Notes: generated from the sequence alone by a model not told the origin. Numbered from the stretch's first letter, positions 11,972 through 24,792 are shown. The stretch: DNA of 64,000 bases from Nannobrachium achirus (GCA_963921795.1 OY997641.1:74453772-74517771), one strand, 5' to 3'. Made by a program: numbers and translations.

Positions 11972-12722
11972 CATTTTGTACTTTTGAAGTATATTTTGAT
12001 GCCAATACTTTAGTACTTTTACTTCTTACAGAACGTTTTCTATATTGCAGTATTGATAGCCTACTTTTACTCAAGTATCTTAGTCCTTTTCCATCTCTGT
12101 CAGAGTGTAGACCTACAAATGGGACCAAATAGACCCATAGGAGGTACTGGAAAATAAAAGTTTTGAGAGCCACTGTACTAGTGGACTCCTAATGTGAAAT
12201 ACATAGTAAAATCAGTGCCATCATACATAATTTTAAAGTAAACTTAGGCCTACAGACTTTACATTCTGTAATTGGGATTAATATAGGAATGTGCATGCCA
12301 GGACACATTGATGATGACACTCACATACACAAATAAGTTATACATGAATGAAACATACCATTGGGTCTCGGTTGTCTCTTCCAGTTCAACTTGGGGATCC
12401 TAGCAGCATGGAGCAGTAGTCACAACAAACGGGCAGAATAACTTGGGTGCAGAGAATGGTCCTACGACAGTGTGTATGATGTTAGCTTAGTGGAGTCCCA
12501 GCTGGTTCACGTCGCTGCTTTTTTTTCTTTTTTCTTCCTTCTTCTAATGTAATGCATAGCCTACTCCAGTTCATATAAAACGTAGTTCTACCGAAGATTC
12601 TGCCAGCAAGTCAGTAGAAAACATGTCTGAAACAAGTAACAACCATACTGTTGTTGCTAACTAGCGTTCACGCTACGGCAACACACCGGGTCAAATCCTA
12701 CTGTAGTTTCTGCAGCTACAAC

Positions 12723-12797
12723 GGCCTCCCACCACGTACGTCACAGCCAGGCGTTTCATTGGCCGAATCAGTCTATGACGTACGTGGTGGGAAGGCC
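12723..12797. repeat. Inverted repeat with 21-bp arms
   Basis: The arm 'cccaccacgtacgtca' near 12728 is mirrored by 'tgacgtacgtggtggga' near 12776, separated by about 32 bp that include a CCAAT-like 'cattggcc'. It lies 120 bp inside the right end of the TTAA-flanked element. Confidence 0.7.
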
Positions 12798-12916
12798 CCT
12801 TACTGTCCACAGAACAGTAATCTTGAGTAATGTAAGGAAATAGACGCGTTTTAGCATGAACGTAGTTGACTAAAAGAACACAGACTTGGTTGAAAACCGG
12901 CGAACCACTCCTTTAA

Positions 12917-14038
12917 GATACGGGTAACTCTGTGGGCCCGTAATACATTCTAACATACGTGGCCGGGGGATAAGCACTTTGTTTGAAATAGTAACCCTTT
13001 ATGTAGACGTAAGGGGACATATGAAGGAAGCGATCCGAGTCTGAACCTAGGTTCCAAGCAGACATGTAGGCCGCTGGTTTGTAGGCATAATCATTAAATG
13101 AATGAACGCAGATTAAAGCAACAACTTTTAAATTGAGTCAGGCTACATTATATTGTACTTATTTCGGGATAAATAAATAACACAAATGTTCAAGAACTGC
13201 TAAATAAAGTACTTTAGCCGCCATTGGAACGCTGGCTTGGGCCCGTCTTTTTGGTGGACAAATCACCTCAACACACCCCTGGTCAGACTCGAGGTCTTCT
13301 CTGCAATTTACGATCACACAGATGTTATTTTTTTTTTTTATTATGGAGGTGATTTCTGCCTGGACAGAATGGTCCTCAAAATAAAATAATCCAAACGACA
13401 TGTTAAATATAAAAACGCTGTGGAGCAGCTCTGCACTCAGTCTGTCTGCTGTAGCAGGTTGGAGAGAAAGACACAGGTGTTAATCATCAGGTTGATTAGG
13501 TAAAGCGCAGTCTGCATGCACGGCCCACAGGGTGCGTTCGTAAATGCGCCCCGTTTGTGGTTAGGGATAAGGGTTATGGTGTACGGGTCCTCTCTTGCAC
13601 TCTCGGGTAATACACATAATGATTGACAGCCCCGTATTCCGAGGGTGATGCGGCCATTCCGACCCGGCTATGATAAAACACTGACCGACCCTGTCTACTC
13701 TGCCCCCGGCCGGAGCTGAGGGGAGGGGAACGGAGAACGCGTGTTGTCACTTGTCTCTTCTGTTCTTTTTCTTATTTAATAGGCTCACAACCACGGCCAG
13801 GTCTCATCATCACTTGAGGATGTAGTTTCCATTGTTTTATTTGTTTCCCTGTCTCCGTTCTCCTCTCTCCTCTCTCTCCTTTCTTCTCCTTTCTCCTGTG
13901 GCTATGCAGGCAGATATCGCCCCCTCGTTTTTAGGCGAACTAAGCGAATATTATAGGCATATTCGCGTCGCTTTTTGGTGTGTATTTTTTCGCTTATTCA
14001 CGTCGCTTTCGCTAATTCGCCGTGTGTGGACATACCTT
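12917..14038. other. Largely gene-less interval with one weak exon candidate
   Basis: The minus-strand open frame 13159-13401 (80 codons, ATG at 13401) begins MSFGLFYFEDHSVQAEI and contains ICPPKRRAQASVPMAAK. It has no recognised family and an A-run inside, and could be a first exon or chance. The segment 13904-14036 contains repeated 'attcgcgtcgctt' motifs. Confidence 0.25.
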
Positions 14039-14900
14039 AAGACTCCCTCATCGGGAGATAAGCGACCGTTAGGTCGCAGCGTGATTTTAGGGCAAAATTT
14101 GTAGGAGCATTGTCCAAAAATGTGTTTGAAAAAATGGGCCTGATGGTGGCGCTATATGGGACATCCATATTGATGAGATGAGTGTAGACATACTGTGTAC
14201 CGATTTGCGTGATTTTAGGGCAAAATCTGTAGGAGCAGTGTCCAAAAATGTGTTTGAAAAAATCAGCCTGATGGTGGCGCTATATGGGACAGATCCATGT
14301 TGATGACATGAGTGTAGACATAGTGTGTACCGATTTGTGTGATTTTAGGGCAAAATCTGTAGGAGCAGTGTCCAAAAATGTGTTTTGCAAGAATCGGCCT
14401 CATGGTGGCGCTAGAAGAGGGCCATGTGAGAAATGAGGGGTGGGGTCTCCGCGTTGCCTTGGCGGACGAATAGGTAGGTACCGGCCCCGGCTCTCCCGGA
14501 CGCTCCTAGCCCGAGTTACGGTATTTTATGTGAGCTGCAGTGTAGGGGGTCCTCCACTGGGGGTGCCACCACTTTGGCATCCGTTCTGGAGCACCAGGAG
14601 TCGGTGGTCCCCGGGAATTCCCTGTGAGCAGCCCCGTTGTGGTGGTCATTTGGTCATTTTTGCACATTTGGTCATTTTTTACATCTGGGGGTCCCCCAGG
14701 GACCTGGGGGTCCCTGGAGCTCTGGGTTGTAGTTTGGCAGGCAAGGAGTGTGTGTGCAAAATCTGGCATGGATCGGGGCAACGGTTGCGGAGATATGAGC
14801 AGGGCAAGAGTGTGACGTGTGAGGTGTGACAGACAGACTGACGGACTGATGGACTGACTGACGGACGGACGGACGGACGGACGGACGGACGGACGGACTC
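14039..14900 (+). repeat. Dispersed repeat family copy ending in a (GGAC)n tract
   Basis: It opens 'aagactccctcatcgggaga' and contains three ~129-bp direct repeats (14079-14207, 14208-14335, 14336-14415) with 'gattttagggcaaaat' and 'gtggcgctat'. After 'ggttgcggagatatgagc' it ends in (GGAC)n at 14853-14897. An inverted relative at 35258-35925 shares both ends, so this is a mobile repeat of about 0.7-0.9 kb. Confidence 0.65.
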
Positions 14901-14935
14901 TTTATTTGTAATGGTAAAATAGTCTTGAGGAGAAG

Positions 14936-15310
14936 AAGCCAGGTGAGGGCCAGTTGTCACAGTCCATGAAAGAAGTGTATACAGCGTTATTATCATAAAG
15001 GTAGAATTATAATTTGGGTGATTTTGTAGTTTCACAATAATGCTATGCCTACATTTTAAAATGTGTAATAATGACAGCTATGGCTATAGTTTAATATGTC
15101 ATGGGTTAGGCCTATATCTCAGCCAGTTAATAACTGTTTTTTGTACAAATTATAAACTAGCTAAATGTTGTATCAATGTGTTAATATAATAAACATTCTG
15201 TCTTGTTCTTTTTTTAGACTAAAGTCAGAGACAAACGTTTCAAGAAACCCTTTACAGCAAAACTATTATTCTGATTAAGCAACTAACCCGATACACTTTC
15301 TATACATCAG
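14936..15310. other. Gene-less interval before the CACTA-like gene
   Basis: AT-rich, with no open frame worth calling. It may include 5' sequence of the decayed transposon at 15311-17790. Confidence 0.35.
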
Positions 15311-17790
15311 ACCGGGCCAGGCGATGTACAGTAGATGATGCTATGGCAGAAGGACAGCTCACTATACATGGACAGGGGGCAGAGAACCCCAACCCTATTC
15401 TATCACAGGTGAGATGACAACAATGACTCACCTGTCAGGTGTCAACAGTGTATATGCATTTATTTCCTGTAATATTGTACAAGATTTGGATTAAGTAACT
15501 CACTTGATAAATATTTTATACCAACATCAGACTGGGCCCAGCAATGGAGATGCTATGGAAGGACACCATGGAGGTGATAGAGATGATGCTATGGAAGGAC
15601 ACCATGGAGGTGATTGAGATGATGCTATGGGAGGACACCAAGGCACAGATGATGGAGACAATGCTATGGCAGGACATTGGATAGGTGATGGAAATTATGC
15701 TACAGAAGAAGGACAACAGACCATAGAGGGACAGAGGGCAGAAAGACATGATCCAAATCAGTCCCAGGTGAGATAAACCTTACTGTTATACGGTAACAGA
15801 AGTACTGTATTAACACGTAGAATGGTGACAAGAAACATATTATTCTAACTGAACTATTGATAACATTTTTCCCATTCTCCCATTATCTTTAGGATGGAAA
15901 TTAACTTTTGTACCCTAGAGCACTTATCGCCAAAGCCCAAAGCCTGCTCCTTCTGATGGCTTATGTCCTGAGGCATAACCTGACTGGGGTTGCTCTGGAT
16001 CATCTGCTTCAGATCTTCAATGAACATTTCCCCAGATTGATGCCAACCTCCTCATATCTTTTCCATAAAGCTTATGGCCAATATGGAGATTATGAGACAC
16101 ATTTTTACTGTCATCATTGTTCTAACTACATTGGAAGTAAGGAATGTGGATTGACACATTGTGCTCTTTGTCAATCAGCCTTTGATGTGGACAGTGCATT
16201 AAAGATAGGTTAATATTTCTTGGTGGTGAGTCTATCCTCACAACTGAGAGCTATTCTGGAAACTCTTGCCATCACCAAACATACATCAACTCCAGGTTTA
16301 ATAGGTGACATCCAATGTGGGGGTTAGTACAGACGGCTGAAAGACAGCTGAGAAATTGGAGATGATGACATCAGTCTGAGTAACAATTGCCAAATATGGC
16401 CTATTCAGTGCCAAATAATTGAGCTAAAGCCTGCTGAACGGAAAAACAACATCTGTGTTCCATGCCTGTGGTTTGGAGAGAGCAAGCCCAACATCGAGGC
16501 TCTCCTCACACCATTTGTGAAAGAACTTGAGGACCTTCAGACCAACGGCATGACCTGGGGAAATTGTAGCTCTGATTCCATTGCTAGGCCACTTCTCAGA
16601 AACACAAAACAGTTTAATGGGATTTATGGGTGTGACTTTTGTTATCAAAGAGGTGGGGGTCCTTATCCTTATGCTAGTCCTGAGCCCTGGCCCCTGTCTC
16701 CGGACTGAAGATGAGCATTTTGAGAATGCTAGGAATGCAACACCTCAGCAGCCAGTCATGGGAGTTAAAGGCCCATGTGAATTAATGAAATTGGATACAT
16801 TTCAAATGATCAAAGGCTTTGTTCCGGAATACCAGCACAGTGTCTCGGGGTTATTAGACAGCTGGCTACTCTGTGGCTGGATTCCACAAATCAAATGAAC
16901 AGATAGACAAGGAGCTTAAAGCAATCATGCCACCTACCGAGATAACCAGAGTTCCACGGTCCATCAAGGAGAGAAAATTCTGGAAAGCTTCTGAGTGGAG
17001 GTCGTTTCTATTGTTTTATGCATTGCCTGTTCTGAATGGAATCCTCCCCAGGAAATACTGGAATCACCTTTTCCTTTTAGTTTTTGCTCTATATCATCTC
17101 CTACAAGACAGGATCAGTGAGGGTGATGTGGCTTTAGCCGAGCAGGCATTGAAAAAAATTGTCAGAGAATTTGAGGGATTATATGGCACACTTGGCTTCG
17201 AGTGTGAGGAACTGGGGACCTCTGTGGGCCACATCCACATTTTCCTTTGAATCTTTTAATGGCACTTTGTTGACATATTTCAATGGAACAACTCATGTCC
17301 CTGTTCCATCCATCCATCCATCTTCAACCGCTTATCCGGAATCGGGTCGCGGGGGCAACAGTTCCAACTGAGACCTCCAGATGTCCCTGTTCAGATAATG
17401 AAAAGGTATCTTAGGTGTAGAAGTCTCACAGAGGAAAGGAGCTTCTGTAATGCGAAATGCTAATGATGACGTCAAAGATCTTTTGTCTGAATTACAGGGC
17501 AGTAAGTGTTCTACTGAAAAATCTGTTCAAATCAGTACCCATGTCAGAGTTTTTGGTAAATCAGTACAGAACGATGTTTCAGTGTTGCACATGCTTGCAA
17601 TGGAGGCACTACTAGGTGTTAGACTGAGAAACTGTTCTTACAACAACCGCCTTCTTCAGAAAAGAAACAACTCAGTCAGAATACTGAGCTTAATTGTATC
17701 TGGTTCAATAAACTGCATTTTGGTCAAGGAGCTTCTGAAGTCAGGAAGAAAGCTGTGCAGAGACACAACACTTAAGATTGCATCAAACTT
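15311..17790 (+). pseudogene. CACTA (EnSpm)-like transposase, decayed
   Basis: Exon-like blocks 15311-15408 and 15531-15767 have AG and GTGAG borders. The second encodes repeats around DAMEGHHGGD with an in-frame TGA. From 15893 the body follows: RHNLTGVALDHLLQIFNEHF, then a CHHC...C..C zinc-binding patch at 16104-16180, then IYGCDFCYQRGG near 16622. Next come FWKASEWRSFLLFYALPVLN and YWNHLFLLVFALYHLLQDRI near 16977-17115, then a lesioned FESFNGTLL with FNGTTHVPV. The W-EWRSFLLFYALPVL and FESFNG motifs are those I know from metazoan tnp2/DUF4218-like transposases. Stops and frameshifts occur at about 15899, 16215, 16700, 16890 and 17240, and a 74-bp LINE tail interrupts it at 17307. It is not functional. 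TIRs were not located. Confidence 0.75.
17307..17380 (-). mobile_element. Tiny LINE 3'-end insertion with 12-bp target duplication
   Basis: ATGTCCCTGTTC occurs at 17295-17306 and again at 17381-17392, bracketing 74 bp. On the minus strand the insert reads through 'ccggataagcgg' into a (GGAT)n tail. That end is typical of RTE/Rex-like fish LINEs, from memory. It interrupts the CACTA-like coding region. Confidence 0.8.
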
Positions 17791-17890
17791 TAGTTTGATG
17801 CAGTTTTTTACCTGGGACACTGTTACTCTGTACAAATACTTGCTACAGTGTCTGTGCAGACTAGTGCTTGCTCTGCCATCATATAGTTAA

Positions 17891-19362
17891 TATTACTGTA
17901 TCGTGATTTTTGCATATTAAACAGGAACAATCTAACACAAATAGTTAATAATGATGGTGGAGCAAGCACTGCACAGATAGCAGGTCTTTGTACACAGTAA
18001 GGTTGCAACCTAACTTACCTTGAATATCGTTACCATGGATGTAATCCATCTACTCTAGCCCTTCTATTTAATCATTTTGGGGATGCTGATGTTGTCATCT
18101 GCCCATTTGAAGGTTGAAAAGAACTCATATTTTGGGACCATCGCTCAATTGTTCACAATGGTTTGTAATGCAGGCTGCTATCCCAGGAAGTCATGTGATC
18201 CAAGATGGCCGCGGTTTGAATAAGGTCTGTACCGGCCCGTCGGCATATTGATAATAATATAAGTAAAACATGTGAGTGCTTTTTTCAACACTGACGGGCT
18301 TGCTGATCGAGCCTCGGCTCGCTCGCTCACTCTCTCTTCACTCACTCACTGCAGTCAGTGCCATGCAGCTGCAGAGCAGTTCATTTATGAGTTCTAACTT
18401 CTTCTAACTTTCACTATACAGTAAGCTTGAATTTCCCTTACTTTATTCATTTAAACGTAATTCATTTTCTCGAAACTGCATTGAGTGCGGAGCCCTCATT
18501 TTTAATGATGCCGAGATTACAGAAGGCATAATAGGCCTACAACATTGTAGGGCTATCCACAAGTTTCCAACGTCCCTTTGTGCATTGCCCAGAAGGCGTG
18601 CGTCATTTCCGGTGTCGCAGCCGAGTGTGATCTACAAGCTCACAACGGTTGCAACTGGGACGCAACGTGAGCTTGTATGTCTGCTGTTACCCGGATGTGT
18701 CCCACAAATAATTCTACAGACAATTCTGGCGGAAACAGGTGGATAGGCATAATAATTAATATCGAAATTAGAATAAAACAAGTTATGTATTGTGAAAACA
18801 ACATTTGAAAGTTGAATTAAATTCTTTATCCAGAGCCACTTATACAATTGCCATCTAACAACAACACATTAAAGTGCTTATGGGCTAGTTACTTAACTAA
18901 AGTCAGAGGTGTATGTTTGGTTACGGTCATGTCACCCCCTGGCCACGCCAAGTGGTGAATTTCACTCAACAATCACAATACATGAAACCTTCTCCTCACC
19001 TTACCTCTGCATCAAACTATTGTGACTGCATTCATATCAATCCTGTCATGCCCTTCATTATGCACATAATTATCAGTTTTCATCTGTTTATCTTGTTCCA
19101 TTGTTGGCACACCTTAGATGTTCTCATCAACACAGACTATAGCACCTGTTCACCTTTATGGAAACCACAACTATTAAAGAAAAAAAAACTAAGTTGACAG
19201 TTTAGCTTTTAGCTGGTAGAAGTGAATCTCCTCCTGTCCTCAAGTAACACTATGCTCTGAAAAGCCATCTGTCTGTATAATAAAAATAATAATATATAAT
19301 ATTAAATAATTCATTGTTGTCATTATGTTTTTGTTTTGTTTCTGTATTGTTTTCCCTCTCGT

Positions 19363-19393
<31 letters not shown>

Positions 19394-19565
19394 GGTCATG
19401 TCCAGCCCTGCCTTTGTCGCGTCTAGTCTTGTCTTAGAAAATTTAAAATGATTACATCTAACCAATAAAAATCAAATAAAGAAAATAAGGGTATATGAGA
19501 TATATAAAACAGCAGTGTTTATGATAATGTATAATTATGAATGGACACTTGAAGATACTTATTGT
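17891..19565. other. Gene-less interval with hairpin and YY1-like site
   Basis: It contains 'aagatggccgc' at about 18203, a YY1-type motif, followed by a CpG-bearing stretch. A short hairpin of the GATCTACAAGCT family lies at 18628-18690 and a poly(T) tract at 19366-19394. No supported exon was found, so a promoter role is speculative. Confidence 0.35.
18628..18690. repeat. Short hairpin repeat (GATCTACAAGCT family)
   Basis: 'gatctacaagctcacaac' is followed after a short loop by 'cgcaacgtgagcttgtatgt'. The right arm is slightly degraded. Confidence 0.7.
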
Positions 19566-19805
19566 CAGTGGCTCAGTAGTGCGGCCACTTGGGAACCAGA
19601 AGGTTCCCAGTTCAATCCTAGGCTCCCCCAGAGATTGTGTCGAAGTGTCCTTGAGCAGGAGACACTAAACCCCAAACTGCTCCTGAGCAGGTTGGTGCCT
19701 TGCATGGTTTCCTCCTCCATCGGTGTATGAATGCATGGATGAATGTAATGCACAATCATTGTAAAGTGCCTTGGATAAAGCTAGGCGCCATATAATATGC
19801 ACATT
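19566..19805 (+). mobile_element. tRNA-derived SINE
   Basis: The head has A-box-like 'gtggctcagtagtgcggcc' and B-box-like 'ggttcccagttcaatcc'. The conserved body contains 'gtccttgagca' and 'gagcaggttggtgcctt'. The tail contains 'aaagtgccttggataaagc', shared with the SINEs at 41105-41512 and 52636-52785. It is about 240 bp and diverged. Confidence 0.8.
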
Positions 19806-20131
19806 GCACAATGTATTCATTCTTATGGGGAAACACCAGCACTAAACAGAGATGCAGTACCTTTAACATACACTAGGGGCAAACATCACACCTCTAAATG
19901 CTACTTTTCATCAGTGCAAGTAGCTTCATTCAAAGAAATGGTCAACAACAGGCATGAGATGAAAATATATTCAACATATTTATCCATTGTAAAAAAAAAG
20001 ATCCCACATGTACAGTCTTTATAAGTAAATAAACATATTTAGCGGGATGAAAATTATTAAAATGTCTATGCCAATATCACTTTTAACATATTTGAGTGAG
20101 CAGAACATTATTGTACCACTTTATTTATAAA

Positions 20132-21467
20132 TGTGATGGGGTGAAAGAGGGTACTCCTAAGTTTTTTCATTTTATTTTATTTTTGTACATGCGTGTGTTC
20201 TTTCTATTATTTTCTGCTGTGTACACACGCCTTGGATGTTTATTTGAATGATTAATTTGTGTTCTCTTTCCCCCATTCATGTTCTGTTTTGTGAATGGAC
20301 TGATTGTTCCCGGGACATTGGGTGTAATGCTGCAGGGTTGGATAACTAGGAGCAGAGACTTGGCCAATGGGGGTGGGGGTGACGTCACTGCGCGCCAATG
20401 GGGAGCCGGCAGAGGGAGTGTCGCTGAGTATGAATGGGAGAGCGCACTCAGTTGACAGCAGAACTCCAGAGGGGACAGACGTGTGTGCCAGACGAGCAGC
20501 AGCAGAGCATGACAGGGGGCCTAGTGACATTGAGAGAAACGAACTAAGTATACCATATAACTACCCTGAGTGACTTGTGCACCAGTGCAGAACCAGCCTC
20601 GGAGAGACGGGTCGTGTCCAAACTACCTCCAGCCTTCCAGAGGGTGACGTACCTGGCCGGGCTGTGTGACGGCGATCACAGTGTGACGAGCCTTTTCAAC
20701 TCAGGAGGCAAGCGTATGCTTGCCTTTGTGTGTGAGTACCGTCTTATGTCACACTGCCACGAATCCTGTTAGCCTTCACGTATAAAACGCCTGGTGGTGT
20801 AGAACAAGTTATCTGGCGCTCTCCCTCCTGTGCTTGCAGGTGTACCGAAGTAGACGGGAGAAGTGATGATGTCCGGCTATCCATATGCACTCCATTGAAG
20901 ACACTGGGTCCCCTGGGTGGTTGCTCTGCTATAACGAACTGAATAATTGAGTAGAAGTACTGTAGCGTTCTGCGCCTCGTATACTGACACGTAACGAACG
21001 AAGTAATTGAGTAAAAGTACTGTAGCGCTCTGCGCTTGGCCTATAGTATGAGAAGAGGAATAGAGTTAAGTGCTTGACTAAGTGACGCACAGTGCCCGTT
21101 GGAGTTTTATTAGTGTCCCCCCCTCTGGAGGATTTAGTATTTTAAATATCTGTTTTTAGTATTCGTTTCCTATTAAAGGTTATACCATTTGCTATTTTAA
21201 ATATCCCTTTATAGTCCACAGCTTAGTGGCGCTTTTAGTTAGGGTTCTTTCTTTTTTTGGTTTCTTTTGAATGTTTTATTGTTATGACGGCGAAGATGCC
21301 TTGTAAAGGGAAATAAATATTTTGTACCTTTGTAAACCCCCTGAAAACTTGTTTGGTCTCCCTCTCTTCGGGGGTTTGCATTCCCCAGGTTGCTCTCTCA
21401 GTGTATATTACGAACCTGTGTCAACCTATATTAAAGAAACCCTTTTTTTGGGTTGTTGGTTAAACCA
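20132..21467 (+). mobile_element. Candidate solo or truncated LTR with primer-binding-like site
   Basis: It starts TGTGATGGGG and ends TTAAACCA, then a 2-nt spacer, then TGGCGTTGTCCGGCA at 21470. The same TGGCGTTG-TCGGCA follows the 5' LTR of the element at 45324-48509 with the same 2-nt spacing, which supports an LTR/PBS reading. An AATAAA lies at about 21311, and two ~65-bp direct repeats lie at 20935-21050. No second LTR or pol-like sequence follows. Boundaries are inferred. Confidence 0.45.
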
Positions 21468-24176
21468 ACTGGCGTTGTCCGGCAACAAACCTTGAACATT
21501 GGTATAAATTATTATGCAGATAATGTGGTAATTGGGTTACTTTATTAGCATTTGAGAACTTGAACTTGAGAGTTGAACTTGACCCAGTTTTGCACACTGG
21601 CTGTTAATGTGAGACTTGGCCGGCTCACATATTGAACACATAAAACAACAGTGTTGAACCAAAGTGCTCACTCAGTAAACGAATATACAAAAACATATAG
21701 GCCTACTAAAAGTAAAACAATATACAGTACAGGAAAAACCCATTAACACATTGCCTAATGGATAAAGCAATTCTCAGTCAATCATTGATTACCTACAGTA
21801 GCACTAGCACCAGTAGCACTAGCACTAACTTCATTATCATCACACTCTGTAGTGTGGGGCCTTAAGGGGAGCAAATGCTAATTTCGTGCAAATTTGATGT
21901 AGCCCAGGGCATGCTCTAATGATTTAGCTAAGGCGCCCGGGTTTGCGAGCTTCGGGGTCGCCACAGCGGCCAAATCAAGTTGGGCTCCCATCGACTAATC
22001 GAAGTCAGTGGAGTGGCTTAGTGACATTACCGTTACGGAGCGGATAAAAGCGCCAAACTTTGCATGGGCCTTCTTTATGACCTACTGAAGGATTTCAGAT
22101 GGGTAAACAAACATACATATTCAAAATACCCCTATAGTGCACAAAAGTTATCTTGATCAAAAACTGCAAAAAACGCCTATACTATTGGGGTTAAAGCTTG
22201 CCATGTCTCCTCCTGCTGCTAGTTTTTACATCATACTTGCACAGGGTGTCTACAGGTAGTGTCTTGACATCCCAGAACAGCAACAATGACAATATTTGAT
22301 TCCATTATGAATCATTTGGCTTTTAAATAAGGCCTCATTATAGGCGGAAATAGCAAAAAAATAGATGATGTATTTTGGATGATGATTCAAAAATCAAGAC
22401 ACAGCACATGAAGTATTATCCATCAAACATTTAATACAATCATACTGTTCAAACTCTACTGATTGAGACCTAAACTAAAATAAATGAAAGGGAAGAAGGA
22501 TCGGGACAGGTCAGCTAGGGCTGCAAGCGAACGTTCGGGTGCCATGGCATTGGTCCGACGGTTCTAAATTCCGAAGGTTCTATATTCCGAAAATGGGCTC
22601 CGTGGGCCCAGGGTTCGTTGTTCCGACAGCCCATTGGTCCGAACATTGAATTCCATTGCTCCGAAGGTTCTTTGTTCCGAAATCACCTGGGTTTCATTGG
22701 GCCAGCGATGTCAATCGGCGCTCTCCCATGGTGCCGGTGCCGCCGAAATGAGCACACACAAAAAGAACCTCGGCAGTCACCAATGACTGAAAGCGCTTTA
22801 CCCTGTTTTAATCCATCCGATCCGATCGTGGATATTGCGCCTTCGCCTCTGTTGCGCGACACGCCTCGATCAGCCGATGCGCAAAATAAAAGAAAAAATA
22901 TCTGTAAGTGGTCGACTCTCCTTAGCCCATAGGCCTAATGACCGCTATTGTGGTGATATCGCCAACATTCCCACTGGGCACGACTCTATATGCATACTAT
23001 AGCAACATAGACATGGCAAGGTTCATTAAGTTGACGCATTTGGAGCTGAATTATCAGTTAATATGCAGCTATTTGTTTAAAAAACAATGCGACATAGCTC
23101 TCGATCATATGGTCCCCATTTTAAGGGTTTCATTTTATTTTGACAATTGCTTTGCCAATGTAAAGTATGTTTTCTCATACCCAATAAAGCTCCTTTGAAT
23201 ACCCCCTTCTGTTTGACGTTTCTTTAAGCGTGGCTGTGGTTCGCTATTAAAGGCTTAAAGGCTTCGGGTTTCATGCAAACTCCAAATAATGTAATGGCCC
23301 ATTGATCACGCACAGTGTCCTTGCTATGATTTTAAATAAAACACGTTTCTACTTTACACTGAGCTACCTTGGATCCTAAGATCTCCTTCTTATTATTTCA
23401 CTCTTTTGAAACGCAAAGCACCGTAAATTAACTTGGAACGTTTGTCCTGTAACTAGCAGCGCTTTTTCATCTTACATAACGTAGTCTTACCGTCTGATGA
23501 GGCTGAAGTGGCCTATAGATTAGCCTGTAAATGTGAGTGAGCAATTGTTCAGTATAAGGGTCTATATGATATCATTTATATATTCAATAATATATATTTA
23601 TTAGCCCCTGGTTGCGAGGTTGAATCTCATAATTTAACCTCTTATTTATACGTGCCCATTTATAACGCGCAGTGGATCCATCGCGCACTCAGGCTACTAT
23701 TATAATCTATATGCTGCAGATTGAATAATCATGGTATATAAAGTGACAACGTACTTTGTCAAACCTATTATTAACCAAATGTTTTATTATACGTTTTATA
23801 GATCAGGATATAGAATGTAGGCCTATATAATATAATGTCTATGAATAGCATCTTCAGGGGACGCCTCGCTGCCAGCTTGGGCACATAATTTGGAAAGCTC
23901 TCTCACAGAAAACACGTGTGAAATGTTAATAAAATATATAGGCCTATAGGATATGCACATCCGTTTCTTGTTAGGCGGATTTGTGGACTAAATCTGCAGC
24001 ATATAGATTATAATAGTAGCCTGAGTTGGAAACATGCACGCATAGATAAAAACTAGTCGTATTTTGACATCCTTGCATTAAGGCCCTGTGACTTGAGCAG
24101 AGAAATACCATACACATCTTTCGCAGAAGGCGCAACAAGTCTCACGTGACCTAGGCTATATCATGTCATCACTCCT

Positions 24177-24252
24177 CAAAATGGACAGATCTACAAGCTA
24201 ACAACGGGTCATGTACTCACTGCCTTGACAACTTGTAGATCAGCTTATTTTG
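24177..24252. repeat. Short hairpin repeat (GATCTACAAGCT family)
   Basis: The left 'aaaatggacagatctacaag' and right 'cttgtagatcagcttatttt' pair with a loop of about 30 bp. It sits in the unpaired loop of the fold-back hAT. Confidence 0.75.
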
Positions 24253-24717
24253 GCAAGCAAGTCTATCATGCGATGGATCCACTGCACGTTAGACTGGCCA
24301 CATTCTCAAAATATAATTCAGTTTAGTCGTGCGAATGGGAGGTGGTGAAGTTGCCACATTCGTGCATATTTAATTGATAGGCCTACCTTTGCGCTCACAC
24401 ACATTGTCATCCGAAACAAGGAATCACTGAGTCCACGTCTGTCCACGGGACATGTATGTATCCAAGCTGCATAATAATGCCTCCTCCATCTCCCTGTGTT
24501 TATTAATTCTTCAAGTTCAACTCACAATGTAACCGCAGGAGTCAGGACCCCCGCAAATATTTATCTGCGGTCGACGGTCGTAGCCTATAAACGGGCGATC
24601 AAAAAATAAAACCATGCGGCGGCGGGAGAGACTCGCAAAATCTACCAGCAATTAACCAGACAGCAAATAGGCCTACTTTAGCAAGATATGAATACCTACG
24701 AAGACGACAACGTCAAC

Positions 24718-24736
24718 GTCTCTCTCTATCTCTCTC

Positions 24737-24792
<56 letters not shown>

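Larger units (their letters stand above)
8545..12912. mobile_element. Possible 4.4-kb TTAA-flanked transposon
   Basis: TTAA at 8541-8544 and 12913-12916 flank ends of the form AAGGGGAGCTCCGGTCGTTT and, inverted, AAGGAGTGGTTCGCCGGTTT, which match imperfectly. A TTAA target and AAGG start would fit the Kolobok or piggyBac groups. No transposase reading frame was recognised, so it would be a non-autonomous or decayed copy. Two unrelated inner repeats (10629-10814 and 11895-11971) lie within. The pairing of the ends is inference. Confidence 0.4.

Noticed and set aside
14440..15035. Several 60-130-codon frames on both strands
   Set aside because: Located in a GC-rich dispersed repeat with a (GGAC)n tail; no motif, and they overlap on opposite strands.
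18195..18220. YY1-type AAGATGGCCGC as a gene promoter
   Set aside because: No exon follows on either strand; left only as a note in the interval.
19566..19640. A functional tRNA gene
   Set aside because: The A- and B-box-like head belongs to a SINE; no cloverleaf with proper acceptor stem can be drawn.
20252..20573. Possible small gene (68-92 codons)
   Set aside because: Frames on both strands of a candidate LTR without splice context or recognised domain.
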